Program-made: the position numbers and the translations under genes
Notes under the pieces: generated by a model
The model's input: only the letters and a program-made list of their open reading frames with translations
Databases searched by the model: none
What the model was told of the DNA's origin: nothing
DNA from: Thermodesulfobacteriota bacterium
Lineage (GTDB): Bacteria > Desulfobacterota > DSM-4660 > Desulfatiglandales > Desulfatiglandaceae
Direction of reading: 5' to 3'
DNA: 36,891 nucleotides
Assembly (NCBI GenBank): GCA_028278625.1
Contig: JANQDY010000082.1
Location: 1 to 36,891, forward strand
Shown here: positions 18,053-26,122 of the stretch, piece after piece
Layout of the letters: the number at the start of each line of letters is the position of its first letter
How positions within the stretch are numbered: position 1 is the first letter of the stretch

Positions 18053-18843
18053 ACCCGTTTCACGACCACTTCCGGAAGGCCGTCCAATTTACCAAACGCC
18101 AGCTTTCGGTCGGCCCGCCCCGAATTGACGGCGATCTCCAGATGGCCGGTGCTCCCAATCAATGCCAGCAATTCCCCCTTCATCCCATCAGCAAAGGTTT
18201 TCACGATCCCTTTAATGGTTTCGCCTGCCACTTGAATGACCGCCTTGCGGTTCCCCAAAAACCGGGTCAGGGCTTCCTGGTGAATGTTGGTGATAATGTT
18301 CCCGAAATGATCCACTTTCAAGGTCCGGCCGATCAAGGCGTCCTTTTTTCGGACCGGTTCCATGCGGGCTAACATAATGGGGTCCCTTATAATCTCACCC
18401 ATCTTGTAAGGGTCAACGCCCAGGGTAAGGTGCGCGGCAACCGGAGAAAAAACATCCCTTCCGTGAAACGTATGGGAAATAGTGGGCAGGAAATATTCTC
18501 TTTTGGTGAGGTGGATGATCACCGCATCGGGATCAGCGCTGATAACGGGCCAGAAAAGCCCGTTGTCAGGCCCCACGAATAAATGGTTTCGGCTCTTGAC
18601 CAAAATCGGTCTTCTGTCCGTTCCCACTCCCGGATCCACCACTGCCAGGTGTATGGTGGCGGGTGGGAAAAAAGGAAACGACGCCCGCAGGGCATGAGCC
18701 GCCTGGTAAATATTCCCCGGCCCTACAAGATGGGTCAAATCCACAAGGGAAGCCGTCGGATTAAGGCCCAAAATAACCCCTTTCATAATCCCAACATAGG
18801 GATCCTCGAACCCAAAATCCGTCAGCAGGGTAATGATTCCCAT
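18049..18843 (-). CDS. SAM hydroxide adenosyltransferase (SAM hydrolase, DUF62)
   Basis: The 264-residue protein starts at ATG 18843. The frame is open farther upstream, but the family consensus begins at MGIITLLTDFG. It carries the family motifs TDFGFEDPYVGIMKGVI, VVDPGVGTDRRPI, VGPDNGLFWP and FHGRDVFSPVAAHL, plus the C-terminal DHFGNIITNI. The Asp-Arg-His set described for this family corresponds to Asp70, Arg77 and His127. Family members hydrolyse S-adenosylmethionine to adenosine and methionine and are relatives of fluorinase and chlorinase. Length is normal and no halogenase-specific insertion is evident. The physiological role, perhaps SAM turnover, is not clear from its neighbours. Confidence 0.9.
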   Translation of the reverse strand: MGIITLLTDFGFEDPYVGIMKGVILGLNPTASLVDLTHLVGPGNIYQAAHALRASFPFFPPATIHLAVVDPGVGTDRRPILVKSRNHLFVGPDNGLFWPVISADPDAVIIHLTKREYFLPTISHTFHGRDVFSPVAAHLTLGVDPYKMGEIIRDPIMLARMEPVRKKDALIGRTLKVDHFGNIITNIHQEALTRFLGNRKAVIQVAGETIKGIVKTFADGMKGELLALIGSTGHLEIAVNSGRADRKLAFGKLDGLPEVVVKRV

Positions 18844-19432
18844 CCGATTTCCGGCCTTACCGATCATGTCATATTTCGTTTGTGAGAAAACCGCTTTTGA
18901 TGGTACGTTAGACAATGGAGTATGGCAAGTCAAGGGAGCAAACTGTATTTTCACATGAAAGGCGCCGGCAATGCCTGAAAAACCACCGGCGATTATTGAG
19001 CAATTTTCAACTTTGACTGATCCTCGTATCTGACTGAAGACAAGGAATAAACTGATTGATATCATTGTGATAGCAGTGTGCGAATAAGACACTGCCTCAG
19101 ACAATTGCGAGAATGCGAGTGGCGAGGTATCACCGAGGGGTCGAGCCTGCTTCTGCTCCTTAATCATTTCCAAAAGGAGTCAAGAGCAGACAGAAACCTT
19201 ATGCGTTATATGAGCCCATGCTGACCGGCCATGGGTTCGAGACTGCTGCAAAAGAAGGATTAAAGCATGGTGCGGTGCCACTGTCCATCTCACCAACCCT
19301 TTTGATCGAAAAAGGAAAACTACAAGGCGCTAACAAGGAGGTTCTCAATCACTCTTGCTGTTTTTTCGATTTCAGATTCTTCTGCGAGGGTATCCAAACG
19401 CTTTTGGTTTCTGATTTAATCTTGAACCTTGA
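18844..19432. other. Intergenic stretch of about 590 bp, no gene recognised
   Basis: This stretch lies between the SAM hydrolase start and the end of the first SBBP gene. Open frames here are only extensions or shadows of those genes. A weak inverted repeat CGCCGG...CCGGCG occurs near 18962-18992 with a 17-nt loop. No tRNA, terminator with U-tract or transposase remnant was seen. Confidence 0.4.
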
Positions 19433-21895
19433 TCAGGGCTTTACTGTCAGCATTTGCAGCGTAATCGATCCCTTTGTGGCCTTTGGGGCCTCAATAATTG
19501 TCGAATTGGAAGTCTGCTTGTCATATGACGTATTCCAGCCACCTTGAAGAATTATCGCTTTGGCTGTATTAAGGGTAATCGATTCTGTGTAAGTTCCTTG
19601 TGCTATCTTTATTTTAGCCCCTGTTTCTGCTGCATTAACCGCCGTTTGGATTGAGGTATAGCAAGGGGTTTTGCCGCCACATAACCCATCTATGTTTACG
19701 AAAATGTAAGACGTAGCAATACCAAACTTCGTAACAAAGACATCGGCAGCACCCGCGATGCTTCCTTGAAAGGGGTTTTTGGTGGGAAAGTTGTCGGAAA
19801 CGGTTGTGCCTGTGACATAAGCATTTCCTGAGCCGTCTACGGCTATTGAGTACGCCTCTTCCCAATCACTTCCACCCAGACAAGTTGAGTAAGAGAGAGC
19901 GCTGCCAGAAGAGGTTAGCTTGGTTACAAAAACATTATCGTAGACTGGGTAGGTTTCCTGAATGGGGTATTTCGTGGGAAAATCTTCAGAGTCGGTGACC
20001 CCCGTGACATAGGCGTTCCCCAAGCCGTCTACGGCTATTCCCGTCCCTCCAAAAAACTCCTCTCTACTTCCTCCCAGATACGTAGAGTAGGAAAGAGCGC
20101 TTCCCGATGCGGAGAGCTTTGTTATGAAGGCATCGTTACGACCAGCAATTGAAGCTTGAAATGGGTTTCGGGTGGGAAAGTCGCTGGAGCAGGTTAACCC
20201 CGTAACATAGGCATTTCCCGTGACGTCTACGGCTATTGCGTGCGCTTCATCCCAACCACTTCCCCCCAGATAGGTTGAGTAGGAAAGAGCACTTCCCGAA
20301 GCGGAGAGTTTCGTTATGAAGGCATCTAAACCATCAGCGCTTGCGGCTTGAAACGGGTTTTTCGTGGGAAAGTCGCTGGAAGAGGTTAACCCGGTAATAT
20401 AGGCGTTCCCTGATGCGTCTACGGCTATCCCGTTTCCATAATCGTTGCGGCGCCCTCCAAGATAGGTGGAGTAGGAAAGAGCGCTTCCCGATGCGGAGAG
20501 CTTCGTTATGAAGGCATCATATCCACCGACCAAAAGAGATTGGGTTCCCTGATAGGGGTTTTTTGTGGGAAAGTCACGGGATTCGGTATATCCCGTAACA
20601 TAGGCGTTTCCTAAGCTGTCCACGGCTATTGCGTGCGCCATATCAGTCTCCATTCCCCCCAGATAGGTGGAGTAGGAAAGAGCGCTTCCCGATGCGGAGA
20701 GCTTTGTTATGAAGACATCGTTACGACCAGCAATTGAGGCTTGAAATGCGTTTTGGGTGGGAAAGTCGTCGGCGCCCGTTTCGCCTGTGACATAAGCATT
20801 TCCCGAGCTATCTACGGCTATTGCGTACGCCTCAGTCCCACTTTCACTTCCCCCCAGATAGGTGGAGTAGGAAAGAGCGCTTCCCGATGCGGAGAGCTTT
20901 GTTATGAAGATATACCGGTTATCTTCCATTACCGTTCCCTGAAAGGGGTTTTGGACGGGAAAATCGGTGGAATCAGTATATCCCGTAACATAGGCGTTCC
21001 CCAAGCCGTCTACAGTTATCCCATATCCGATATCGTCACCATTGCCTCCCAAATAGGTGGAGTAGGAAAGCGTGGGGTCAATGACAAGGGGATAGGAAGG
21101 ATTGTATGAGGCAACCTGGAAACCGTAGGAGAAGCTTCCGGTTTTGGATTGCCCGACAGTGTCCTGGATATCAAAGCTCCCATCCACTACCTTTTTCCCT
21201 TCCATCTCCTGGTAAACGTACGGCTTTGTTTCCCTAAGTTCCCCAAAGGCAGTGGATATTAAAAGCTCCCCTTCCCCGTTTATCGAGAGTCCCTCTATTC
21301 CGTTGTAGGTCAACAAGATATCATTTGGATTTCCCCCCGGATTAACGATAAAATCGTACTCGATGGCCTCTCCCTCTCCAAACACCTTCAAGTCAATCCG
21401 TCTGTAGACGTCTTTGTAGACGATTCCTTTGTAAGTGGGAATGCGTGTCTTCCACTTGCTCTTGTCATTACCCACAAAATAGTTGACCTCGCCGGTTTGA
21501 CGTTCCAAGCCTTCAATCAGAACACCTTTCCGCGCATTTTCAAACCGTAGGTTGAACACCAACCGTTCTCTTTTTCCCTCTCTTGCTTGATGTCCTTTTT
21601 CTGCACCTGGTGAGCGGTTTGCTGCGGCATCCTCTTGTCCCCGAAGAAGATCGAATACGATCCCCTCATCTGTAAAATAGAGGGTCTGAGCCGATGTCTT
21701 GACATAGAACCTGACCTTGGGATCAAGCTGTCCCTTGTTCTCGATAAAAAGGAGCGGCAGTTTTCCGTAGTCCTTCAAGATACTCTCCTTGTCTGTTTTT
21801 CCAGGAGCGGCACTTCCTGAAGTAGAGAGAAGTAATACACAAAACAGAAACAAGAAATTTGCCATTAGGACACTTAATCCATGTTTTGTCTTCAT
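19433..21895 (-). CDS. SBBP seven-repeat propeller secreted protein, paralogue 1
   Basis: The protein has 820 residues from the second of two adjacent ATGs (21895), which has better spacing from AAGGAG and matches the start in the paralogues. MKTKHGLSVLMANFLFLFCVLLLSTSGSA is the signal peptide. Residues about 40-265 form an N-terminal domain beginning LPLLFIENKGQLDPKVRFYVKT, usual in SBBP proteins (DUF7948-like). Then come seven SBBP repeats of 60-66 residues (YSTYLGG...AIAVDSSGNAYVTGxTxSxDFPTxNPFQ...DAFITKLSASGSAL), fitting a closed seven-bladed beta-propeller. The last 95 residues (CGGKTPCYTSIQTAVNAA...LQGGWNTSYDKQ) resemble the start of a pectate-lyase-type beta-helix with two conserved Cys. 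The protein is exported; function unknown, probably surface adhesion or binding. Confidence 0.85.
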   Translation of the reverse strand: MKTKHGLSVLMANFLFLFCVLLLSTSGSAAPGKTDKESILKDYGKLPLLFIENKGQLDPKVRFYVKTSAQTLYFTDEGIVFDLLRGQEDAAANRSPGAEKGHQAREGKRERLVFNLRFENARKGVLIEGLERQTGEVNYFVGNDKSKWKTRIPTYKGIVYKDVYRRIDLKVFGEGEAIEYDFIVNPGGNPNDILLTYNGIEGLSINGEGELLISTAFGELRETKPYVYQEMEGKKVVDGSFDIQDTVGQSKTGSFSYGFQVASYNPSYPLVIDPTLSYSTYLGGNGDDIGYGITVDGLGNAYVTGYTDSTDFPVQNPFQGTVMEDNRYIFITKLSASGSALSYSTYLGGSESGTEAYAIAVDSSGNAYVTGETGADDFPTQNAFQASIAGRNDVFITKLSASGSALSYSTYLGGMETDMAHAIAVDSLGNAYVTGYTESRDFPTKNPYQGTQSLLVGGYDAFITKLSASGSALSYSTYLGGRRNDYGNGIAVDASGNAYITGLTSSSDFPTKNPFQAASADGLDAFITKLSASGSALSYSTYLGGSGWDEAHAIAVDVTGNAYVTGLTCSSDFPTRNPFQASIAGRNDAFITKLSASGSALSYSTYLGGSREEFFGGTGIAVDGLGNAYVTGVTDSEDFPTKYPIQETYPVYDNVFVTKLTSSGSALSYSTCLGGSDWEEAYSIAVDGSGNAYVTGTTVSDNFPTKNPFQGSIAGAADVFVTKFGIATSYIFVNIDGLCGGKTPCYTSIQTAVNAAETGAKIKIAQGTYTESITLNTAKAIILQGGWNTSYDKQTSNSTIIEAPKATKGSITLQMLTVKP
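19740..21075 (-). repeat. Seven tandem coding repeats (SBBP), period about 195 bp
   Basis: Copies are marked by the DNA motif 'AGGTGGAGTAGGAAAGAGCGCTTCCCGA' or variants near 19873, 20084, 20272, 20467, 20661, 20863 and 21057. Central copies are close to identical over stretches of 40-60 bp, which suggests recent duplication or gene conversion inside the gene. Confidence 0.8.
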
Positions 21896-21992
21896 CATGT
21901 CTCCTTCACGGGTTAGCGCCTGTCACACAAGCAGTATATCCAAGAATGCCGTCGGACGCTGCGTGATCGGTTGATCGCCCTAATACGACAGA
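21896..21992 (-). promoter_or_regulatory. Shortened copy of the SBBP leader upstream of paralogue 1
   Basis: Reading leftward, this 97-bp spacer contains GATCAACCGATCA...GCAGC, TTGGATA and GACAGGCGCT in the same order as in the leaders of paralogues 2 and 3. The upstream half of the leader and the promoter are missing because the DUF2846 genes lie there. It looks like a truncated remnant, possibly still used for translation control. Confidence 0.45.
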
Positions 21993-22445
21993 TCATAAAG
22001 GCTTCAGAAGCAATCTCTGCTCCTTCAATTCCTCTAATGCCTCTTGTTGACCAACTATTTGAAAATACACAGGGTGGTGGTCAAGGACCGGGAAAAAGCC
22101 CAATTCCACTCGGAGAAAATAGACGCCGCCCGGTTTGACATCAATTGTTACCTCAGCCTTGTTCGCACCTCGTGCCCAGAATTTCACTATTCCCGGTTTC
22201 ACTACATATGGATAATAGCTTCCCATTCTCAGCCATACGATGGCCTCGTCGTTGGAAAAAATTGTTATCTTCTTGTTTCCCAAGCCCTCCTTGAATACCT
22301 GGTACAAATAGACCATTCCTTCCTGCGGGGGAGGTTTGACCAGTTCGGAGAAGAATGCTCCTTGTCCAACAGTACTACGGCCACAACCAATTACAGACAA
22401 ACTGAGAATCAAAACCAATAATAGAGGCACTAACTTGTTTTTCAT
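21993..22445 (-). CDS. DUF2846-like lipoprotein (second of a pair)
   Basis: The protein has 150 residues from ATG 22445, which has AAGGAG 6-7 nt upstream; an ATG at 22466 overlapping the previous stop as TAATG is the alternative. Signal peptide MKNKLVPLLLVLILSLSVIGC gives a lipidated Cys21. The body (PPPQEGMVYLYQVFKEGLGNKKITIFSNDEAIVWLRMGSYYPYVVKPGIVKFWA...VTIDVKPGGVYFLRVEL) follows the DUF2846 pattern: 'G.VY.YR' opening, a beta-sandwich core and a final 'G..YF.R'. Function of the family is unknown. It lies between two SBBP genes in the same direction and may be in one operon with them. Confidence 0.75.
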   Translation of the reverse strand: MKNKLVPLLLVLILSLSVIGCGRSTVGQGAFFSELVKPPPQEGMVYLYQVFKEGLGNKKITIFSNDEAIVWLRMGSYYPYVVKPGIVKFWARGANKAEVTIDVKPGGVYFLRVELGFFPVLDHHPVYFQIVGQQEALEELKEQRLLLKPL

Positions 22446-22465
22446 CGCCAACTCCTTAATTGACA

Positions 22466-22942
22466 TTATTTCTCGGGGAGGACACGTCTCAATCCATCAA
22501 GGTCCTTAAGGGCAACCGCTTCATTTACTTGAACAAAAGAGACTTTCCCCATTGAAAAGTCAAATTTTATGTAAAGTCTTTCACCAGCCTTGCAGTCAAC
22601 ATTGACTATCTTGGGTCGAAAATCAGCAAAAGTCGCCACGTATTGCCTGGGGCCTGGATCGATGATTTGTGGATAATAGCTGGCATTAGCCAAAAACACC
22701 ATGGGCATGTCTTTGGTGGAAATCTCCACAGTTAGTGCGCTCCCTCCCCAAGACAAAGAACGATATAGGTATACGGTGGCCTTGTCCGGAGGAGGATTTT
22801 GTATAACCTCAAAACTATCCCCCAACTTCACTGGCCTCATTGAACCACAACTACTGAGTAAAAAAATGCACACTAAAAAAGAAAGAATCAAAAAAAGAAG
22901 GCTAGTCCGTTTCATGCGATTCTTTTTGGCCGCTTGGTACAT
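22466..22942 (-). CDS. DUF2846-like lipoprotein (first of a pair)
   Basis: The protein has 158 residues. ATG 22942 has GGGAGG 8 nt upstream, which supports it over the internal Met10. The signal peptide ends in a lipobox LLSSC (Cys32). The body PPPDKATVYLYRSLSWGGSALTVEISTKDMPMVFLANASYYPQIIDPGPRQYVATFADF...VDCKAGERLYIKFDF parallels the following gene along its whole length (PPP..TVYLYR, SYYP.IIDPG, GE.LY...), so the two are diverged tandem paralogues of the DUF2846 type. Its start lies 159 bp after the stop of SBBP paralogue 2. Function unknown, exported to the envelope. Confidence 0.75.
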   Translation of the reverse strand: MYQAAKKNRMKRTSLLFLILSFLVCIFLLSSCGSMRPVKLGDSFEVIQNPPPDKATVYLYRSLSWGGSALTVEISTKDMPMVFLANASYYPQIIDPGPRQYVATFADFRPKIVNVDCKAGERLYIKFDFSMGKVSFVQVNEAVALKDLDGLRRVLPEK

Positions 22943-23101
22943 CGCTTACCCTCCCAAATCAATGAATTCTTCTCATACGGATTCTATCAAAAGTTTTCTT
23001 GGACGATCCCATTCATTCCGTCGACAAAACCACCTTACCCGCAAACTATGTGTGATGCCAGGTCTCTCCCCATATCTTTCAATTATTTGGCTCTACGTCC
23101 A

Positions 23102-25612
23102 TCAGGGTTTGACCGTAACCATTTGCAGTGTAAGCGATCCCTTCGGGGCTTTTGGCGTCTCGATGAACGTCGAATTGGATGTCTGCTTATCATATGAAGT
23201 ATTCCATCCACCCTGAAGCACTACTGATTTTGATGTGTTCAGAGTAATCGACTCTGAGTAATTTCCCTGTGCTATCTTTATGGCAGATCCTGATTCTGCT
23301 GCCTCAATTGCCACCTGGATTGAGGTGTGGCACGGGGTGTTGCCGCCACACGATCCATCCTTGTTTACATACAGGGTACAAGCCATATCAAACTTCGTAA
23401 CAAAAGCATCGTAATCTGTATTAACGATGCCACCGCCGTAGGTTCCCTGATACGAATTTTTCGTGGGAAAATCAGTAGAACGGGTAACTCCCGCAATATA
23501 GGCGTTTCCTGCCCCGTCTACCGCTATTGCGTTTGCATCATCGTCATTGCTACCGCCCAGATATGTAGAGTAGTAAAGCGCTTTTCCCGAGGCCGAAATC
23601 TTGGTTATGAAGGCATCATTAAAACCGCCAGCGTTGGTTCCTTGATAAGGATTTTGCATGGGAAAGTCGCTGGAACTGGTTCGTCCCGTGACATAAGCAT
23701 TTTCCGACCCGTCTACCGCTATTCCGCGTGCCCCATCGCTACTTCTGCCACCCAAATATGTTGAGTAGTGAACTGTAGTTCCCGAGGTCGAGAATTTGGT
23801 TATGAAAGCATCAGATTCCTCTCCTTCTTCCCATTGAGCCATGGTTCCTTGATAGGCGTTTTTTGTTGGAAAATCGGGCGAAGAGGTTTCACCCGTGACA
23901 TAAGCATTTCCTGATCCGTCTACCGCTATTCCGCCAAAAGATAACCAATCCTCTCCAATTCCTCCCAAATACGTGGAGTAATAAAGTGCTGTTCCTGACG
24001 CCGAAAGTTTTGTAATGAAGACATCAGGATAGTCTGTGCCGATATAAGCGCCTTGATAGGGGCTTTTCGTGGGAAAATCGGTGGAAAAGGTTTCTCCTGC
24101 GACATAAGCGTTGCCTGATCTGTCTATTGCTATTGCGTTTCCTTCATCAAGTTTGCTTCCTCCCAGATAGGTGGAGTAGTGAAGTGCAGTTCCCGAAGCT
24201 GAGAGTTTGGTTATGAAGGCATCACAATTATCATAAACATGCAATCCGGCTTTGGTTTTCTGGTAAGGGTATTGCGTGGGAAAATCGGTGGAATTGGTGT
24301 ATCCTGTGACATAGGCGTTTCCGATGCCGTCTACCGCTATTGAGTGTGCCCCATCGCTCCAACTTCCCCCCAGATAGGTGGAGTAGAGAAGCGTGCTTCC
24401 CGATGCCGAAAGTTTGGTTATGAAGGCATCCCAATATCCGCCAGCGTAAGTTCCCTGGTATGAGTTTTGGGTGGGAAAGTCTTTGGATTCAGTATATCCT
24501 GTGACATAGGCGTTCCCTGAGCCGTCCACGGCTACTCCATGCCCGCTGTCCCAATCGCTTCCGCCCAGATAGGTGGAGTAGAGAAGCGTGCTTCCCGATG
24601 CCGAAAGTTTGGTTACAAATGCATCATATTCACCTGTGGGATAATCACCAAGGGTTCCCTGATAGGGATTCTTCGTGGGAAAGTGGGTGGAATTGGTTCT
24701 TCCCGTCACATATGCGTTTCCTGAGCCGTCTACGGCTATGCAACTTCCTTCATCGTTATTGGATGTCCCCAGATAGGTAGAGTAGGTAAGCGTGGGGTCG
24801 ATAATAAGGGGACGGGAATGGTCGTAGGAGGAAACCTGGAAACCGTAGGAGAATTTTCCGGTTTTGGATTGCCCGACAGTACCCTTGATATCAAAGCGCC
24901 CATCAACCATCCTTTCTCCCTCTATCTCCTGATAAATGTACGGCCTCGTCTCCTTGAGTTGCCCAAAGGTAGTTTCTATCAGAAGCTCCCCTTCCCCATT
25001 CGTCGAGAGTCCCTCTATTCCGTTGTAGGTCAACAAGATATCATTTGGATTAGCCCCCGGATTAACAATGAATTCGTACTCGATGGCCTCTCCCTCTCCG
25101 AACACTTTCAAGTCAATCCCGCTGTATACCTCTTTGTAGACGATCGCTTTGTAAGTAGGAATGCGTGTTTTCCATTTACTCCTGTCATTACCTACAAAAT
25201 AGTTAATCTTGCCGGTTTGAGGTTCCAAACCTTTAATCAGAACACCTTTCCGGGCATTTTCAAACCGCAGGTTGAACACCAACCGTTCTCTTTTTGTCCC
25301 TCTGGCTGGACGGCCTTTTTCCACTCCGAGTGTGCGGTTTGGGACATCTTTTTCTCTGCGAAGAAAATCGAAAACGATCTCTTCATCCGTAAAATAGAGG
25401 GTCTGAGACGATGTCTTGACATAAAACCTGACCTCGGGATCAAGCTGCCCCTTATTCTCGATAAAAAGGAGCGGCAGTCTTCCGTAGTCCTTCAGGATAC
25501 CCGCGCTATCTGTTTTTCCAGGAATGGCACTTCCTGAAGAAGGAAGGAATAATACACAAGATAGAAAGAAGAAACTTGCTGTTAGGGCATCTAATCCATG
25601 TTTTATTTTCAT
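23102..25612 (-). CDS. SBBP seven-repeat propeller secreted protein, paralogue 2
   Basis: The protein has 836 residues. ATG 25612 follows AAAGGAG with 5-nt spacing. The signal peptide MKIKHGLDALTASFFFLSCVLFLPSSGSA is followed by the same N-terminal domain as in paralogue 1 (LPLLFIENKGQLDPEVRFYVKTSSQTLYFTDEEIVFDFL), seven SBBP repeats (YSTYLGGSDWDSGHGVAVDGSGNAYVTGYTESKDFPTQN) and the shared C-terminal module (CGGNTPCHTSIQVAIEAAESG...LQGGWNTSYDKQTSNSTFIETPKAPKGSLTLQ). Repeats here are more diverged from one another than in paralogues 1 and 3. The gene has its own strong predicted promoter and a long leader, and may drive the lipoprotein pair and paralogue 1 downstream. Confidence 0.85.
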   Translation of the reverse strand: MKIKHGLDALTASFFFLSCVLFLPSSGSAIPGKTDSAGILKDYGRLPLLFIENKGQLDPEVRFYVKTSSQTLYFTDEEIVFDFLRREKDVPNRTLGVEKGRPARGTKRERLVFNLRFENARKGVLIKGLEPQTGKINYFVGNDRSKWKTRIPTYKAIVYKEVYSGIDLKVFGEGEAIEYEFIVNPGANPNDILLTYNGIEGLSTNGEGELLIETTFGQLKETRPYIYQEIEGERMVDGRFDIKGTVGQSKTGKFSYGFQVSSYDHSRPLIIDPTLTYSTYLGTSNNDEGSCIAVDGSGNAYVTGRTNSTHFPTKNPYQGTLGDYPTGEYDAFVTKLSASGSTLLYSTYLGGSDWDSGHGVAVDGSGNAYVTGYTESKDFPTQNSYQGTYAGGYWDAFITKLSASGSTLLYSTYLGGSWSDGAHSIAVDGIGNAYVTGYTNSTDFPTQYPYQKTKAGLHVYDNCDAFITKLSASGTALHYSTYLGGSKLDEGNAIAIDRSGNAYVAGETFSTDFPTKSPYQGAYIGTDYPDVFITKLSASGTALYYSTYLGGIGEDWLSFGGIAVDGSGNAYVTGETSSPDFPTKNAYQGTMAQWEEGEESDAFITKFSTSGTTVHYSTYLGGRSSDGARGIAVDGSENAYVTGRTSSSDFPMQNPYQGTNAGGFNDAFITKISASGKALYYSTYLGGSNDDDANAIAVDGAGNAYIAGVTRSTDFPTKNSYQGTYGGGIVNTDYDAFVTKFDMACTLYVNKDGSCGGNTPCHTSIQVAIEAAESGSAIKIAQGNYSESITLNTSKSVVLQGGWNTSYDKQTSNSTFIETPKAPKGSLTLQMVTVKP
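23430..24795 (-). repeat. Seven tandem coding repeats (SBBP) in paralogue 2
   Basis: Period is about 195-210 bp, each copy containing the coding core for YSTYLGG and AVDGSGNAYVTG. Copies are moderately diverged; two neighbouring copies near 24370 and 24570 share a near-identical stretch (GGTGGAGTAGAGAAGCGTGC). Confidence 0.75.
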
Positions 25613-25893
25613 GATGTCTCCTTTACGGCGGAGCGCCTGTCAAAATGGGAATCTATGCGGTCACTGACATCATATGAACGGGAAGTCATATCTCGATTTT
25701 CCATTTCATGTAACCCTTAGTCGTTTCATACGAACCATGTATCCAAAAGTGCCGTTTAAGCTGGATGACTGATCCCCTGAATAGAACACAACGGAGTGGG
25801 CAGGTCTCCCGATTCCATGTGGCTTGGTGAATAGCCCTCAACAGTATTCAAACAGAAATCGCCATTTTATACGGCTTAGTTCATGTTAACACC
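25613..25893 (-). ncRNA. Candidate structured 5' leader of SBBP paralogue 2
   Basis: This untranslated region of about 275 nt is homologous along its length to the leader of paralogue 3. Shared blocks include GATCAGTCATCCAGCTTA, GAAATGGAAAATCG, TTCATATGA, CCATTTTGACA and ACCTGCCCAC. A TGAATA/TATTCA inverted repeat flanks an 11-nt loop, and a second TATTCA farther along could compete for the same partner. No known riboswitch class was recognised. Confidence 0.4.
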
Positions 25894-25922
25894 TCTATAC
25901 CTAAGACATGGTACCATGTCAA
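25894..25922 (-). promoter_or_regulatory. Sigma-70 promoter of SBBP paralogue 2
   Basis: On the minus strand a perfect -35 TTGACA (complement of 25917-25922) and a -10 TATAGA (complement of 25894-25899) are separated by exactly 17 nt. The same arrangement occurs at the homologous position before paralogue 3. Predicted transcript start is near 25887. Confidence 0.65.
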
Positions 25923-26122
25923 CTCCTAGTGAAATAATGAAGAAGGGAGCTCACATAGCCCAAAGCGCCTCTGAATGTCATATCCAGAATAATTTGGCCA
26001 AATGTAGGGAATTGCCAAGATTGAAGTTCGGAACAGTGTGGCGAGTAAAAAGTCCTGAACAGAGAACACCATTATCGCAAAACTCATTGGAACAGCAGAA
26101 CCCAAATTCTAGGCGTTTTCGG

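Noticed and set aside
18844..19173. N-terminal extension of the SAM hydrolase frame
   Set aside because: The family consensus starts at MGIITLLTDFG; the extension shows no conserved features.
20741..21109. Plus-strand frames opposite the SBBP repeats (e.g. 122 codons)
   Set aside because: They recur opposite the repeats in all three SBBP genes purely because the coding repeat is antisense-open; no start signals.
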